64,000 bases of DNA from Mesonia aquimarina (GTDB lineage: Bacteria; Bacteroidota; Bacteroidia; Flavobacteriales; Flavobacteriaceae). The notes under the pieces are model-generated. The model did no database searches and had not been told where the DNA came from. It saw only the letters and a list, made by a program, of their open reading frames with translations. Below, in pieces: positions 46,527 through 55,698 of the stretch. The stretch lies in contig NZ_RCNV01000001.1 in assembly GCF_003667275.1 (NCBI RefSeq), positions 372,001-436,000 of the forward strand, in the 5' to 3' direction. Every line of letters begins with the position of its first letter. The first letter of the stretch is position 1. The translations under genes were made by a program, and so were the position numbers.

Positions 46527-46534
46527 TATCTTCG
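46527..46534 (+). promoter_or_regulatory. Putative -7 box (TATCTTCG) of the DHH gene
   Basis: One mismatch to TAnnTTTG, 6 bases before the ATG at 46541; the same octamer precedes the FtsB-like gene. Confidence 0.35.
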
Positions 46535-46540
46535 TGGCTT

Positions 46541-47557
46541 ATGACTACACAAGAAATTGCTGATTTAAAAAAATTGTTGGACACCCCTACAGATATTGTA
46601 ATTGTTCCACATAAAAATCCTGATGGAGATGCTATTGGTTCATGTTTAGCCTTACATCATTTTTTAAAAGAAAAAGGGCATACAAGTTATGTAATTGCTC
46701 CTAACGATTATCCTGATTTTTTAAAGTGGTTACCGGGAGAAAAAGAGGTTATAAAATTTGATCAAGAAATTGATAAATCCAAAAAAATTATTGATAAAGC
46801 TCAATTAATTTTCACCTTAGATTTCAATCATTTTTCACGTACCGGAACAATGGAGGAAACATTACAAAATGCTTCGGCAACTTTTGCTATGATAGATCAT
46901 CACCAACAACCCGATGATTATGCAGAATTTACCTACAGTGATGTTTCTTGCTCTTCTACTTGCCAAATGGTGTATCACTTTATAGAGAAATTAGAAGAAA
47001 CAAATAAAATTAGCTCAGTAATTGCTACTTGCCTTTATATTGGTATAATGACAGATACCGGAAGTTTTCGTTTTCCTTCTACCTCCAGCACAACGCACCG
47101 TGTTATAGCAGATTTAATTGATAAAGGAGCAGAAAACGCATTAATACATCAACAAACTTTTGATACCAACTCATACGAGCGTTTGCAACTCTTAGGTGTT
47201 GCCTTAAATAATTTAACGATAATTGAAGGCTGCAATACCGCTTATATCTGCCTTTCGCAAAAAGAATTAGACGATCATCAATTTAAAAAAGGAGATACAG
47301 AAGGTTTTGTAAATTATGGGCTTTCGGTAAAAGGAATAATTTTTGCCGCTATATTTATTGAACATAAAGCAGAAAATATTATAAAAATCTCATTACGTTC
47401 TAAAGGTGATTTCAATGTAAATGAATTTGCCAGAGAATATTTTGAAGGCGGCGGACATATAAATGCTGCGGGAGGAAAAAGCGATAAAAATTTACAAGAA
47501 ACCATTGCTTATTTTGAAGATATTGTAAAAAAACATCAGAAAAAATTAAATTCATGA
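46541..47557 (+). CDS. DHH-family oligoribonuclease/pAp phosphatase (NrnA-like)
   Basis: 338-residue DHH/DHHA1 phosphoesterase. The motifs are IVPHKNPDGDAIGSCLAL (Asp ligands), FTLDFNHFSRTG, IDHHQQPDD (the DHH motif), TDTGSFRF and, in the DHHA1 domain, GGGHINAAGG. This set matches the bifunctional NrnA enzymes that degrade nano-RNAs and dephosphorylate pAp. It overlaps gldI by 4 bases (ATGA), so the two are translationally coupled. Confidence 0.93.
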   Translation: MTTQEIADLKKLLDTPTDIVIVPHKNPDGDAIGSCLALHHFLKEKGHTSYVIAPNDYPDFLKWLPGEKEVIKFDQEIDKSKKIIDKAQLIFTLDFNHFSRTGTMEETLQNASATFAMIDHHQQPDDYAEFTYSDVSCSSTCQMVYHFIEKLEETNKISSVIATCLYIGIMTDTGSFRFPSTSSTTHRVIADLIDKGAENALIHQQTFDTNSYERLQLLGVALNNLTIIEGCNTAYICLSQKELDDHQFKKGDTEGFVNYGLSVKGIIFAAIFIEHKAENIIKISLRSKGDFNVNEFAREYFEGGGHINAAGGKSDKNLQETIAYFEDIVKKHQKKLNS

Positions 47558-48120
47558 AACAGAAAATAAGCATAATATTGTTACTTTGTTTTACTGCAAT
47601 TGCTTGTAAAACACCAGAAGCTCGCAGGCCGGTCGCAAATAATTCAGGTTCATTTATTAAAGAATCCGTAGACCGAAACAAGAAACTTATAAAAAAGGAA
47701 GAAAATAAAATTTTAAATATTATTCATCAAGATTCTGCTAACAATTACATTAGTTCTAGTAATGGATTTTGGTATTATTACAACACACAAATAAATGCTG
47801 ATTCTTTACAAACACCGCAATACGGAGAGTTAGTAACCTTTAAATATGATATTTCTACTTTAGAAGGAAACGCAATTTATTCAGCTCAAGAAATTGGACT
47901 ACGTGAATATGTAATTGATAAAGAAGATTTATTTACAGGACTCCGCCAAGCCTTAAAAATTTTAAAAGAAGGAGAAACTGCAACATTTTTATTTCCTTCG
48001 CATAAGGCTTTCGGTTATTATGGAGATAGCGATAAAATTGGAAGAAATGTTCCTATTCGCTCTACTATAACACTTACAACAATAGAACAAATTGAAAATC
48101 AAAACCAGAATAATCCTTAA
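47554..48120 (+). CDS. gldI: GldI, gliding-motility-associated FKBP-type lipoprotein
   Basis: 188-residue lipoprotein with signal peptide ending AIAC (Cys18) and an FKBP-like peptidyl-prolyl isomerase domain (about 65-180, with FWYYYNTQINADS, QYGELVTFKYDIS and SHKAFGYYGDSDKIG). GldI is needed for gliding in Flavobacterium johnsoniae and for folding of motility/secretion components. Its start overlaps the DHH gene stop, and the cyclophilin-FKBP gene follows after 4 bases. Confidence 0.88.
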   Translation: MKQKISIILLLCFTAIACKTPEARRPVANNSGSFIKESVDRNKKLIKKEENKILNIIHQDSANNYISSSNGFWYYYNTQINADSLQTPQYGELVTFKYDISTLEGNAIYSAQEIGLREYVIDKEDLFTGLRQALKILKEGETATFLFPSHKAFGYYGDSDKIGRNVPIRSTITLTTIEQIENQNQNNP

Positions 48121-48124
48121 ACAC

Positions 48125-49171
48125 ATGAAAAAACAACATTTACTTTTACTTTTAGCATTTGCATTTACAGCACTTTCTTGCAACAGTAAATACCCAGATT
48201 TAGATGATGGTATGTATGCAGAATTTGTAACCAACAAAGGTACTTTTGTGGCAGAACTTTATTACAAAGCTACTCCAATAACAGTAGCAAATTTCGTAAG
48301 CCTTGCTGAAGGAACCAACAAAAAAGTGGATTCTAGCTACGCCGGAAAAAAGTTTTATGATGGCTTAACCTTCCATAGAATTATAGACAATTTTATGATT
48401 CAAGGCGGAGATCCAAAAGGAAACGGCTCTGGCGGACCAGGTTATAGCTTCCCTGATGAATTTAATGATACGTTACAACACGATACTAAAGGAATTTTAT
48501 CTATGGCTAACTCTGGTCCAAACACCAACGGAAGCCAGTTCTTTATTACCTTAAAAGAAACACCGCATTTAAACGGAAGACACAGCATTTTTGGTAAAAT
48601 AGTTGAAGGACAACAAGTGATAGATTCTTTAGGGAAAGTAGAAACCGCCGCTCAAGATAAGCCTGTTAAAGAGGTAGTTATTAAAAAGCTAAACATTATT
48701 AGAAAAGGAAAAGAAGCTAAAGATTTTAATGCTTCAAAAGTTTTTGAAGAAAAATTAGCCGATATTGAAGCTGAAAAAGAAAAGAAACAGCAAGCCTTAG
48801 AAAACGAAATTAAAACTTTAGCTGAAGGTTACGAAAAAACTGACAGTGGTTTACGTTATAAAATAACTGAAACCAACGAAGAAGGTGAAAAGCCAAATGG
48901 TGGCGATCAAGTTAAAGTGCACTACACAGGAATGTTAGCAAACGGAGAGAAATTTGATTCTTCATACGACAGAGGAAAACCATTAGAATTTCCTGTTGGT
49001 GTTGGTAAAGTAATTCCGGGTTGGGATGAAGGAATTCGATTATTAAAAACAGGAGAAAAAGCACGCTTAATAATTCCTCCTTACTTAGGTTATGGAGAGC
49101 GCGGTGCCGGTGGCGTTATACCTCCAAATGCAATTTTAATTTTTGATGTAGAATTAGTTGGTATTAACTAA
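48125..49171 (+). CDS. Cyclophilin-FKBP fusion lipoprotein (peptidyl-prolyl isomerase)
   Basis: 348-residue exported folding enzyme. A signal peptide ends TALSC (Cys19). A cyclophilin domain follows (about 28-195, with FHRIIDNFMIQGGDPKGNG and NGSQFFITL), then a Lys/Glu-rich coiled linker and a C-terminal FKBP domain (about 245-348, VKVHYTGMLANGEKFDSS, PPYLGYGERG). The ATG at 48125 is chosen because an upstream Met at 48092 lies inside gldI. Two PPIase genes in tandem suggest a dedicated envelope-folding pair. Confidence 0.92.
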   Translation: MKKQHLLLLLAFAFTALSCNSKYPDLDDGMYAEFVTNKGTFVAELYYKATPITVANFVSLAEGTNKKVDSSYAGKKFYDGLTFHRIIDNFMIQGGDPKGNGSGGPGYSFPDEFNDTLQHDTKGILSMANSGPNTNGSQFFITLKETPHLNGRHSIFGKIVEGQQVIDSLGKVETAAQDKPVKEVVIKKLNIIRKGKEAKDFNASKVFEEKLADIEAEKEKKQQALENEIKTLAEGYEKTDSGLRYKITETNEEGEKPNGGDQVKVHYTGMLANGEKFDSSYDRGKPLEFPVGVGKVIPGWDEGIRLLKTGEKARLIIPPYLGYGERGAGGVIPPNAILIFDVELVGIN

Positions 49172-49194
49172 TAAGCATCAAAAAAAAGCATAAA

Positions 49195-49226
49195 AAAAGC
49201 TTCCTGATAAAATTCAGGAAGCTTTT
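49195..49226. terminator. Bidirectional terminator between PPIase and CsbD genes
   Basis: 13-bp perfect stem AAAAGCTTCCTGA (49195-49207) / TCAGGAAGCTTTT (49214-49226), loop TAAAAT, with flanking A and T runs. Confidence 0.9.
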
Positions 49227-49250
49227 CTTTTTCATAGCAATTTACGTTTA

Positions 49251-49436
49251 TTATAAACGCTCAATTTCATTTTTTAACTCTTCTTTTGTTTTTCCGGTTT
49301 TTTCTTGAAGCCTTCCTAACATTTCGTCAAACTTTCCTTCAGAAAAAGTAACATCATCATCTGTTACATCTCCGTATTGTTGTTTAAATTTACCTTTTAC
49401 TTGGTTCCATTTTCCTTCTAATTCTGTCTGGTTCAT
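49251..49436 (-). CDS. CsbD-family small protein
   Basis: 61-residue soluble protein matching the CsbD family: NQTELEGKWNQVKGKFKQQYG at the N-terminus and a GRLQEKTGKTKEELKNEIERL tail, with almost no hydrophobic core. Family members are induced under general stress in several bacteria, but a molecular role is not known. It stands alone with the terminator just downstream. Confidence 0.88.
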   Translation of the reverse strand: MNQTELEGKWNQVKGKFKQQYGDVTDDDVTFSEGKFDEMLGRLQEKTGKTKEELKNEIERL

Positions 49437-49526
49437 AGCATTAGTTTTTTAAGGGTTAATAATAATTAAAGGTAAATTTTATAACACCATTTTATCCTAA
49501 ATAATTCACATACTTATCTTAAGAAG

Positions 49527-50642
49527 ATGTTATATTTAAAATCAAATCTTAAATCATTTTACAAATTTTTAGTATGCTTCCTTTTCTTTGGAACAATTAT
49601 AAGTTGTTCTTCTCAAAAAATTTCTACGGAAACTGGCTATAAGATTCAGTTTTTAGATGAATATATCATAGAGAAAGATCTTCAATTTAAAAACACGACA
49701 ATAGGTGGTTTATCTGAAATAGATTTTGATGGAGAAAATTTTTATATAGCTTGTGATCAACCATCAAATCCGCGTTTTTATAAAGCCAAAATTAGCATAA
49801 AAGAGAAAAAAATTGATACGTTAATTTTTTCTGAAGTAATAAAATTAAATAAAAAATCAGCTCCAAAAAATGTACTCGATTTAGAGGGAATTAGATTTAA
49901 ACCATCAACCAAAAGTTTTACACTAAGTAGTGAAGGTTCTATAAATAACGGTGTAAATGCTTCAATTTTTCAAGTTGATATTAAAGGAAATATTTTAAAA
50001 AATTATAATTTGCCCGATAATTTTTTAATTGATGAAAATAAAAATCCGCGACATAATTCTATGTTTGAAGGCTTAACAGCAGATTTTTTAAACGATGGAA
50101 TTTGGGTAAGTACAGAAATGCCACTAACAACTGACGGACCTAAAGCAAAAATTTTTGGCACAAAATCCTACGTTCGGTTTACACATTTTAATGCCTCTCT
50201 AAAACCCGACAAACAATTTGCTTATCAACTTTCTAAAATAAAACGCTTACCATATTTGCCTTTTTCGTTAAACGGACTCACGGCTATTTTAAATTATGAT
50301 GAAAATAGATTTATTACAGTGGAACGCACTTTTGCCGCCGGAAGAGGAAAAAAATCATATAAAATTTTACTATTTGATGTCAACGCAAATACTGCAAGTT
50401 CTACCTTAAAAACAGACAAGTTAAAAAAGCGAAAAATTACTCCCGCAAAAAAACAATTGATTTTTGATTTTGATAACGTCAGAAAAAAACTCGCACATAA
50501 AAGTATTGATAATATTGAAGGAATTTGCTTTGGCCCAATTTTGCCCAATGGCAATAAAACGCTACTTTTAATCGCCGATAATAATTTCAATAGCTTCCAG
50601 CCACAACTCAACCAATTAATTTTAATGGAAGTTATTGATTAA
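49527..50642 (+). CDS. Esterase-like/phytase-like beta-propeller lipoprotein
   Basis: 371-residue exported protein with a signal peptide ending IISC (Cys28 or so). The mature part resembles the PF13449 esterase-like family: LSEIDFDGENFYIACDQ, VLDLEGIRFKP, NSMFEGLTADFLNDGIWVSTE and NIEGICFGP, with repeated DxEG/EG elements of a propeller. It is annotated elsewhere as phytase-like, yet the substrate is uncertain. It is followed after 22 bases by the phosphohistidine-phosphatase-like gene, so a phosphorus-related role is possible but not shown. Confidence 0.8.
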   Translation: MLYLKSNLKSFYKFLVCFLFFGTIISCSSQKISTETGYKIQFLDEYIIEKDLQFKNTTIGGLSEIDFDGENFYIACDQPSNPRFYKAKISIKEKKIDTLIFSEVIKLNKKSAPKNVLDLEGIRFKPSTKSFTLSSEGSINNGVNASIFQVDIKGNILKNYNLPDNFLIDENKNPRHNSMFEGLTADFLNDGIWVSTEMPLTTDGPKAKIFGTKSYVRFTHFNASLKPDKQFAYQLSKIKRLPYLPFSLNGLTAILNYDENRFITVERTFAAGRGKKSYKILLFDVNANTASSTLKTDKLKKRKITPAKKQLIFDFDNVRKKLAHKSIDNIEGICFGPILPNGNKTLLLIADNNFNSFQPQLNQLILMEVID

Positions 50643-50664
50643 CAAAATATTAAACCAAAAAAAA

Positions 50665-51195
50665 ATGAAACTAAAAAAAATACTCTTTTTATTTTTAACT
50701 GTACTATTTATTTTTTCTTGTAAAGAAAATTCAAAAAAAGATACTGACATGGCTTCAGAAAAAACAACATATTACCTTATTCGTCACGCCGAAAAAAATA
50801 AAAGTCAAAAAACTAACGATCCTATTTTGCTACCAATGGGTAAAGTTCGCGCCAATTATTGGGCAGATTTATTGGTTGATAAAAATATAGATATGATTTA
50901 CAGCACAGATTATAAAAGAACCAAACAAACAGCAGAACCAACGGCAAAAAAATTAGGTTTAAAAATTAAAATATATGATGCCGGGAATCTTTACTCTGAA
51001 GAATTTCAAGAAACTACCAAAGGTAAAAATGTACTAATTGTAGGGCATCAAGATACTACGCCAAAATTTGTCAATAAAATTATTGGTGAAAATAAATACC
51101 CGATGATTGCCGATGATAATAATACAGATTTTTATACGGTAACAATTTTTCCTGATGGTAAAATTGAACACAATCTTACGCGCTATAATCTTTAA
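50665..51195 (+). CDS. Histidine-phosphatase-superfamily lipoprotein
   Basis: 176-residue exported lipoprotein (signal ending LFIFSC, Cys16 or so) with the phosphoglycerate-mutase fold. The catalytic motif is LIRHAEKN, the second His is in VGHQDTTP, and YSTDYKRTKQTAEPTA matches the family. The start at 50665 is favoured over 50635 because it has a normal signal peptide. Its last 4 bases overlap the end of the convergent DUF6503 gene. The phosphomonoester substrate is unknown. Confidence 0.85.
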   Translation: MKLKKILFLFLTVLFIFSCKENSKKDTDMASEKTTYYLIRHAEKNKSQKTNDPILLPMGKVRANYWADLLVDKNIDMIYSTDYKRTKQTAEPTAKKLGLKIKIYDAGNLYSEEFQETTKGKNVLIVGHQDTTPKFVNKIIGENKYPMIADDNNTDFYTVTIFPDGKIEHNLTRYNL

Positions 51196-51971
51196 TTACA
51201 TTTTTTATCGCGTACACTTAATTTTATATCACTGGTTTCTATGGTAGAAATTTGCTTTAGTTTACCTTCTTCAAATAAGCGCTCTAACTCATCTACAGCT
51301 GGAGCGTTTTCTTTTTTAGGCGCATAATTTTTATAATCTGCAAAACGTACTCCTTCAATATTTCTAACATTATAGGCCTCTCTAAAACGCACTCCTCCAT
51401 CATTCACTTCGTAAGAATAAGCCATATAATCTATCGTTAAGCTATCTTTATTCACCCAATATACATAAACATCTTCGTAGTCTGTCCCTCCTCCTACTTC
51501 ATCAAAAGTAACTTCAACTTCATAATAAGGCTTTTTATTTATTGTGGTTTCGCCTAATAAAAATTTATTTACAGAAGGGTCATTCAGACTAAAAGGAATT
51601 TGCGCAAAATAATGTACAGAATTTACAGAATTACGGTAATTGGTTTTCATAGAATCTACCAAGGTAACTTCCTGATTGTTTTTTAAACGAGTAAAACCTT
51701 CATTGTTTAAAATATCGGTTAGTGTATCGCCATTTTCTGATATTTGTATACGCTGCAATTTAAAAAAACCACAGTCGCGTGTACTTTTATAAGTTTTATC
51801 TCTAAAATTGAACGATAAATTGGAAGCTTCTAATTTTTTACTACCTGATTTTTCTACAACCTGAGTTAATATTTCAGCTCCTTTACCACCATCATCTTTA
51901 GGTTGCTTTTGGTCTTGTTTACAAGAATAAAAAAATAGTAAGCCGATAAAAAATATAGAAAACTGTTTCAT
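51192..51971 (-). CDS. DUF6503-family lipoprotein
   Basis: 259-residue lipoprotein with signal ending FYSC (Cys17). The N-terminal part GAEILTQVVEKSGSKKLEASNLSF, CGFFKLQR and YEVEVTFDEVGGGTDYEDVYVYWVNKDS match my memory of the DUF6503 family, which includes entries mislabelled as aldolase. The function is unknown. The 3' end overlaps the convergent gene by 4 bases, with no terminator between. Confidence 0.75.
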   Translation of the reverse strand: MKQFSIFFIGLLFFYSCKQDQKQPKDDGGKGAEILTQVVEKSGSKKLEASNLSFNFRDKTYKSTRDCGFFKLQRIQISENGDTLTDILNNEGFTRLKNNQEVTLVDSMKTNYRNSVNSVHYFAQIPFSLNDPSVNKFLLGETTINKKPYYEVEVTFDEVGGGTDYEDVYVYWVNKDSLTIDYMAYSYEVNDGGVRFREAYNVRNIEGVRFADYKNYAPKKENAPAVDELERLFEEGKLKQISTIETSDIKLSVRDKKCN

Positions 51972-51990
51972 GAATTGTAATTTTGAGTCA

Positions 51991-51998
51991 CAAAAATA
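51991..51998 (-). promoter_or_regulatory. Putative promoter (TATTTTTG) of the DUF6503 gene
   Basis: Exact TAnnTTTG match on the - strand 19 bases before the ATG at 51971. A TTAG at 52018-52015 stands 16 bases upstream, a slightly short spacing. Confidence 0.4.
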
Positions 51999-52143
51999 AG
52001 GAAAGATTTTAGAGCTAAGCTTTTATTTTTCAAAGAAATTTAAAGCCATTTTTTGTAACAAATTTACTTTTAAAAAGTCATTTAAGTAGTAACTCATTAT
52101 TTTGAAATTAGGAATGCTTAAAATTCTGTTTATTTAGCAATAC

Positions 52144-52177
52144 TTTGCTTTTAAATAGAAAAAGCTTCCTATTTTAG
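52144..52177 (+). promoter_or_regulatory. Weak putative promoter of smpB
   Basis: TTTG (52144-52147) and TATTTTAG (52170-52177, one mismatch to TAnnTTTG) with 22-base spacing, just before the ATG at 52183. Confidence 0.3.
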
Positions 52178-52182
52178 CATTT

Positions 52183-52644
52183 ATGGAAAAGAACAACATC
52201 AATATAAAAAATAGAAAAGCAAGATTTCAATACGAAATTATTGATAAATATACTGCCGGAATAAAATTAGCGGGTACAGAAATAAAATCAATTCGACAAG
52301 GAAAAGCCGGGATTGCAGAGAGTTTTTGCGAATTTCATAAAGGTGAGTTATATGTAATAAATATGCACGTTGAAGAATATTCTCATGCAACACATTTTAA
52401 TCACAGCCCCAAAAGTGAACGAAAATTACTTTTAAATAAAAATGAATTACGAAAATTAGAAAAGCAAGTCACCCATTCTGGTCTTACTATTATTCCGTTA
52501 CGACTTTTTATAAACAACAGAGGTTTAGCTAAGTTGAGCATCGCACTTTGTAAGGGTAAAAAATTACACGATAAGCGTGAAACCATCAAAGATCGTGAAA
52601 GTAAGCGAAAGCTAGATCGGGTTAAAAAAGAATTTAACAACTAA
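52183..52644 (+). CDS. smpB: SsrA-binding protein SmpB
   Basis: 153-residue tmRNA-binding protein for trans-translation. It has NRKARFQYEIIDKYTAGIKLAGTEIKSIRQGKAGI, VEEYSHATHFNHSPKSERKLLLN and the C-terminal KGKKLHDKRETIKDRESKR tail typical of SmpB. Length matches. It lies 6 bases before the DUF5686 gene. The tmRNA gene itself was not seen in this window. Confidence 0.97.
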   Translation: MEKNNINIKNRKARFQYEIIDKYTAGIKLAGTEIKSIRQGKAGIAESFCEFHKGELYVINMHVEEYSHATHFNHSPKSERKLLLNKNELRKLEKQVTHSGLTIIPLRLFINNRGLAKLSIALCKGKKLHDKRETIKDRESKRKLDRVKKEFNN

Positions 52645-52650
52645 AATTAT

Positions 52651-55110
52651 ATGTTTAAATATTTACTAGTCAGTTTTTTTTGTTTCAGTTCTTGGCTCAG
52701 TTTTAGTCAAATTACCGGACAAGTCACCAATACAAACGGAGAAAAATTACCCTACGTAAATATTTATATTGAAAATACCTTTACAGGAACAACCAGTAAT
52801 CAAGACGGAAATTACGCTTTAGAAATTGAAAAAAAGGGAGAAATGACCGTGGTTTTTCAGTTTTTGGGTTACAAAACACTGAAGAAAAAAATTACTATCA
52901 ATAAATTTCCGCACACGCTTAACGCTAGCTTAGCTGAAGAATCTACCAGTTTAGATGAAGTCGTTCTCAAATCTAATGAGAATCCTGCTAATCGCGTAAT
53001 TAGAAAAGCAATTGAATTTAGAAAACAAAACAAACTCAAAATTCAGCACTATACCGCCGATTTTTATTCCCGTGGACTCTGGAAAATTGAAGATGCACCA
53101 GAAAAAATTTTAGGTGCAGAAGTTGGCGATCTCGGCGGAAGTTTAGATTCTACCCGTAGCGGAATTATTTATTTGTCAGAAACCATTTCAAAAATAAAAT
53201 ATCAAGCACCAGATAATTTTCACGAAAAAATAAGCGCTTCAAAAGTTAGCGGAGACGATAATGGTTTTAGCATAAACAGCGCGCGCGATGCCAATTTTTC
53301 TTTTTATGACAATACTATAGAAATTAACGCAAAAGTAGTTTCACCAATCGCAGAATACGCATTCAACTACTACAAATATGAGCTAGACGGAATTTTTTAC
53401 GATGAAAACCAAAAACTCATCAATAAAATAAAAGTAATTCCCAAACGAAAAAAAGACCGCGTATTTTCTGGCTACATTTATATTGTGGAAGACGAATGGC
53501 AAATTTACGGTGTAAATTTAACAACAACCGGAAGCGCCATTCAAGTAGAACCGATTGAAGAAATTACCTTTAAACAAAATTTCACCTATTCAACAAAAGA
53601 CAATTTATGGGTAAAATTATCGCAAAAAGTAGATTTTAGCTGGAAAATTTTCGGCATAAAAGGAAATGGTCGTTTTAACGCCGCCTACAGCAATTACAAT
53701 TTTAACCCCGATTTTTCTGAAAATACCTTCAGTAAAGAAATTTTAAGCTTTACTGAAAATGCAAACAAAAAAGACTCATTGTATTGGCAAGAAATTCGTC
53801 CAATTCCATTAACAGAAGAAGAAGCAAACGATTACGTCAAAAAAGATAGCATTCAAGAAATTCGTTCTTCAAAAAAATACAAAGATTCTGTAGATACAGA
53901 ACGCAATAGATTTAATGTAGGCGACATTCTTTTTGGCTATCATTGGGCAGATTCATACAACGGACTTTCTTTTGATATTAGCGCTCCCATATCGGGAATT
54001 CAGTTTAATACCGTACAAGGCTGGAATCTAAGCTTAGATACATACTTTAGAAAAGAGCAAAAAGACAATCAAAAATATTGGGAACTTTTTAGTAGTATGA
54101 ATTACGGTTTTGCCGACCAACGCTACCGAATGACCGGCGGTTTTCGAAAGAAATTTAATAATAAATCACGTCCGTATTTAACGATTAAAGGCGGGGTTGA
54201 AGCTAGGCAAATTAACGATACAGAACCTATTAGACCAATTGTAAGTACAATCGCCAGTGTATTATTTGATAAAAACTACTTAAAACTTTACGATCGTTCA
54301 TTTATTGAAGCTTCCTATTCTGAAGAACTTTTCAACGGATTTAGACTTTACGCCACAGCAAGTTTTGAACGGAGAAATCCGCTTTTTGATGATGTTGATA
54401 TTATTGAGGATGAAGAAGAATATACAGCTAACAATCCGTTGCAACCCAATAATTTTAATTCTACTCCTTTTGAAGAGCACAATATTGCTAAACTTCGCGT
54501 AACCGGTAGAATAAATTTTGATCAAAAGTATTACAATTATCCTGATGGCAAATACAACGTTTCCAATTCAGATTACCCAACATTATACGCAACCTACGAA
54601 AAAGGATTTGCGTCAAGCATAGAGGCCTATAATTTTGATCATTTTATGCTCACCGCTTTACAATCATTTGACTTACAAAATAAAGGCGATTTATCTTATT
54701 CAATAAAAGGTGGCGCTTTTTTTAATGCGGAAGATATTTCTTATGTAGATTTTAAACATTTCAACGGAAATTTAACCCACGTAAAATTAAGTGAATCTAT
54801 TACACAATTTAATTTGTTGCCGTATTACGGATTAAGTACAAATGAAGAATATGGAGAGTTTCACCTAGAACATAATTTTCAGGGGTGGATTTTAGGGAAG
54901 ATTCCGTTTATTAATAAGCTGAATTTTAATATGGTTGCCGGCATAAATGCACTTTGGACAACCGGAAATAAACCCTATTCAGAATATTCTGTTGGAATGA
55001 GTAATATCGGAATAGGGAAATTTAGATTTCTACGAGTTGATTACGTTCGCGCCTATAACGGAAGTTGGCAAGACGACGGCGTAATGTTTGGTATTAGCAT
55101 TGGTTTATAA
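52651..55110 (+). CDS. DUF5686 outer-membrane protein with carboxypeptidase-like regulatory domain
   Basis: 819-residue outer-membrane protein. A signal peptide (to about residue 20, SQ) leads into a CarboxypepD_reg-like domain (ITGQVTNTNGEKLPYVNIYIEN, about 22-100) and then a long DUF5686 beta-barrel with aromatic-rich strands, ending in VMFGISIGL. This architecture is standard for the family in Bacteroidetes, where the carboxypeptidase-like domain resembles that of TonB-dependent receptors. No plug or transport substrate is visible. Its 3' end overlaps the convergent porin-like gene by 6 bases. Confidence 0.9.
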   Translation: MFKYLLVSFFCFSSWLSFSQITGQVTNTNGEKLPYVNIYIENTFTGTTSNQDGNYALEIEKKGEMTVVFQFLGYKTLKKKITINKFPHTLNASLAEESTSLDEVVLKSNENPANRVIRKAIEFRKQNKLKIQHYTADFYSRGLWKIEDAPEKILGAEVGDLGGSLDSTRSGIIYLSETISKIKYQAPDNFHEKISASKVSGDDNGFSINSARDANFSFYDNTIEINAKVVSPIAEYAFNYYKYELDGIFYDENQKLINKIKVIPKRKKDRVFSGYIYIVEDEWQIYGVNLTTTGSAIQVEPIEEITFKQNFTYSTKDNLWVKLSQKVDFSWKIFGIKGNGRFNAAYSNYNFNPDFSENTFSKEILSFTENANKKDSLYWQEIRPIPLTEEEANDYVKKDSIQEIRSSKKYKDSVDTERNRFNVGDILFGYHWADSYNGLSFDISAPISGIQFNTVQGWNLSLDTYFRKEQKDNQKYWELFSSMNYGFADQRYRMTGGFRKKFNNKSRPYLTIKGGVEARQINDTEPIRPIVSTIASVLFDKNYLKLYDRSFIEASYSEELFNGFRLYATASFERRNPLFDDVDIIEDEEEYTANNPLQPNNFNSTPFEEHNIAKLRVTGRINFDQKYYNYPDGKYNVSNSDYPTLYATYEKGFASSIEAYNFDHFMLTALQSFDLQNKGDLSYSIKGGAFFNAEDISYVDFKHFNGNLTHVKLSESITQFNLLPYYGLSTNEEYGEFHLEHNFQGWILGKIPFINKLNFNMVAGINALWTTGNKPYSEYSVGMSNIGIGKFRFLRVDYVRAYNGSWQDDGVMFGISIGL

Positions 55111-55647
55111 AAAAGAATAGCCCAATGCAATAGAATAAAAGGCATTCTTTCCTTTTGTATTATCCGCCACATCATTAAAACCAAAATTATAACGAGCATC
55201 TACTCTCAAACCAAATGGAAAATCGAAACCTGCTCCTACGGCTGCAGAAAAATCAAATTCGTTTGCTTCAATTTGATCTCCAATTCCATCAGTATCAGGA
55301 AAGTCATCGTTTATCACAAAACCAAATTGTGGTCCCGCTTGCAAATTTAATCCACTAATTAAATAATATTTTAAAACCACAGGAACATTAATATAATCTA
55401 AGTTAAATTCTTCCGAATCAAATTCTGCCCCTTGTTGCGAATACAGCAAATCTGCTTGAATGCCTAGCTTATCACTAAATTTTACACCGGCAAAAAATCC
55501 TGCTTGAAAACCCGTTTTCTGTTCAGCGTTAGTTGCATCACTTAAAGTAGCAAAATTAGCTCCGGCTTTTACACCAAGATCTAAACCTTGTGCGCTAAGC
55601 GTAGATGAACAAAAAATAACAGTAAGTAAAAAAAGTAACTTTTTCAT
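55105..55647 (-). CDS. Porin-family small beta-barrel protein
   Basis: 180-residue outer-membrane protein. Signal peptide of about 19 residues ends in LSAQ. The mature part LDLGVKAGANFATLSD..., GFQAGFFAGVKFSDKLGIQADLLYSQQGAEF, and final NAFYSIALGYSFL shows the 8-strand barrel pattern (PF13568/PorT-like). It ends in aromatic Phe-Leu, as outer-membrane proteins do. The role may be structural or transport; unknown. Overlaps the DUF5686 gene by 6 bases at its 3' end. Confidence 0.85.
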   Translation of the reverse strand: MKKLLFLLTVIFCSSTLSAQGLDLGVKAGANFATLSDATNAEQKTGFQAGFFAGVKFSDKLGIQADLLYSQQGAEFDSEEFNLDYINVPVVLKYYLISGLNLQAGPQFGFVINDDFPDTDGIGDQIEANEFDFSAAVGAGFDFPFGLRVDARYNFGFNDVADNTKGKNAFYSIALGYSFL

Positions 55648-55698
55648 AAGAATAGTTTTTATGGTTAAAATAATAACGAGAGTAAATAAAAATAATTG

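Noticed and set aside
48092-48124. Upstream Met for the cyclophilin-FKBP protein
   Set aside because: It lies inside gldI and precedes a clear signal peptide starting at 48125.
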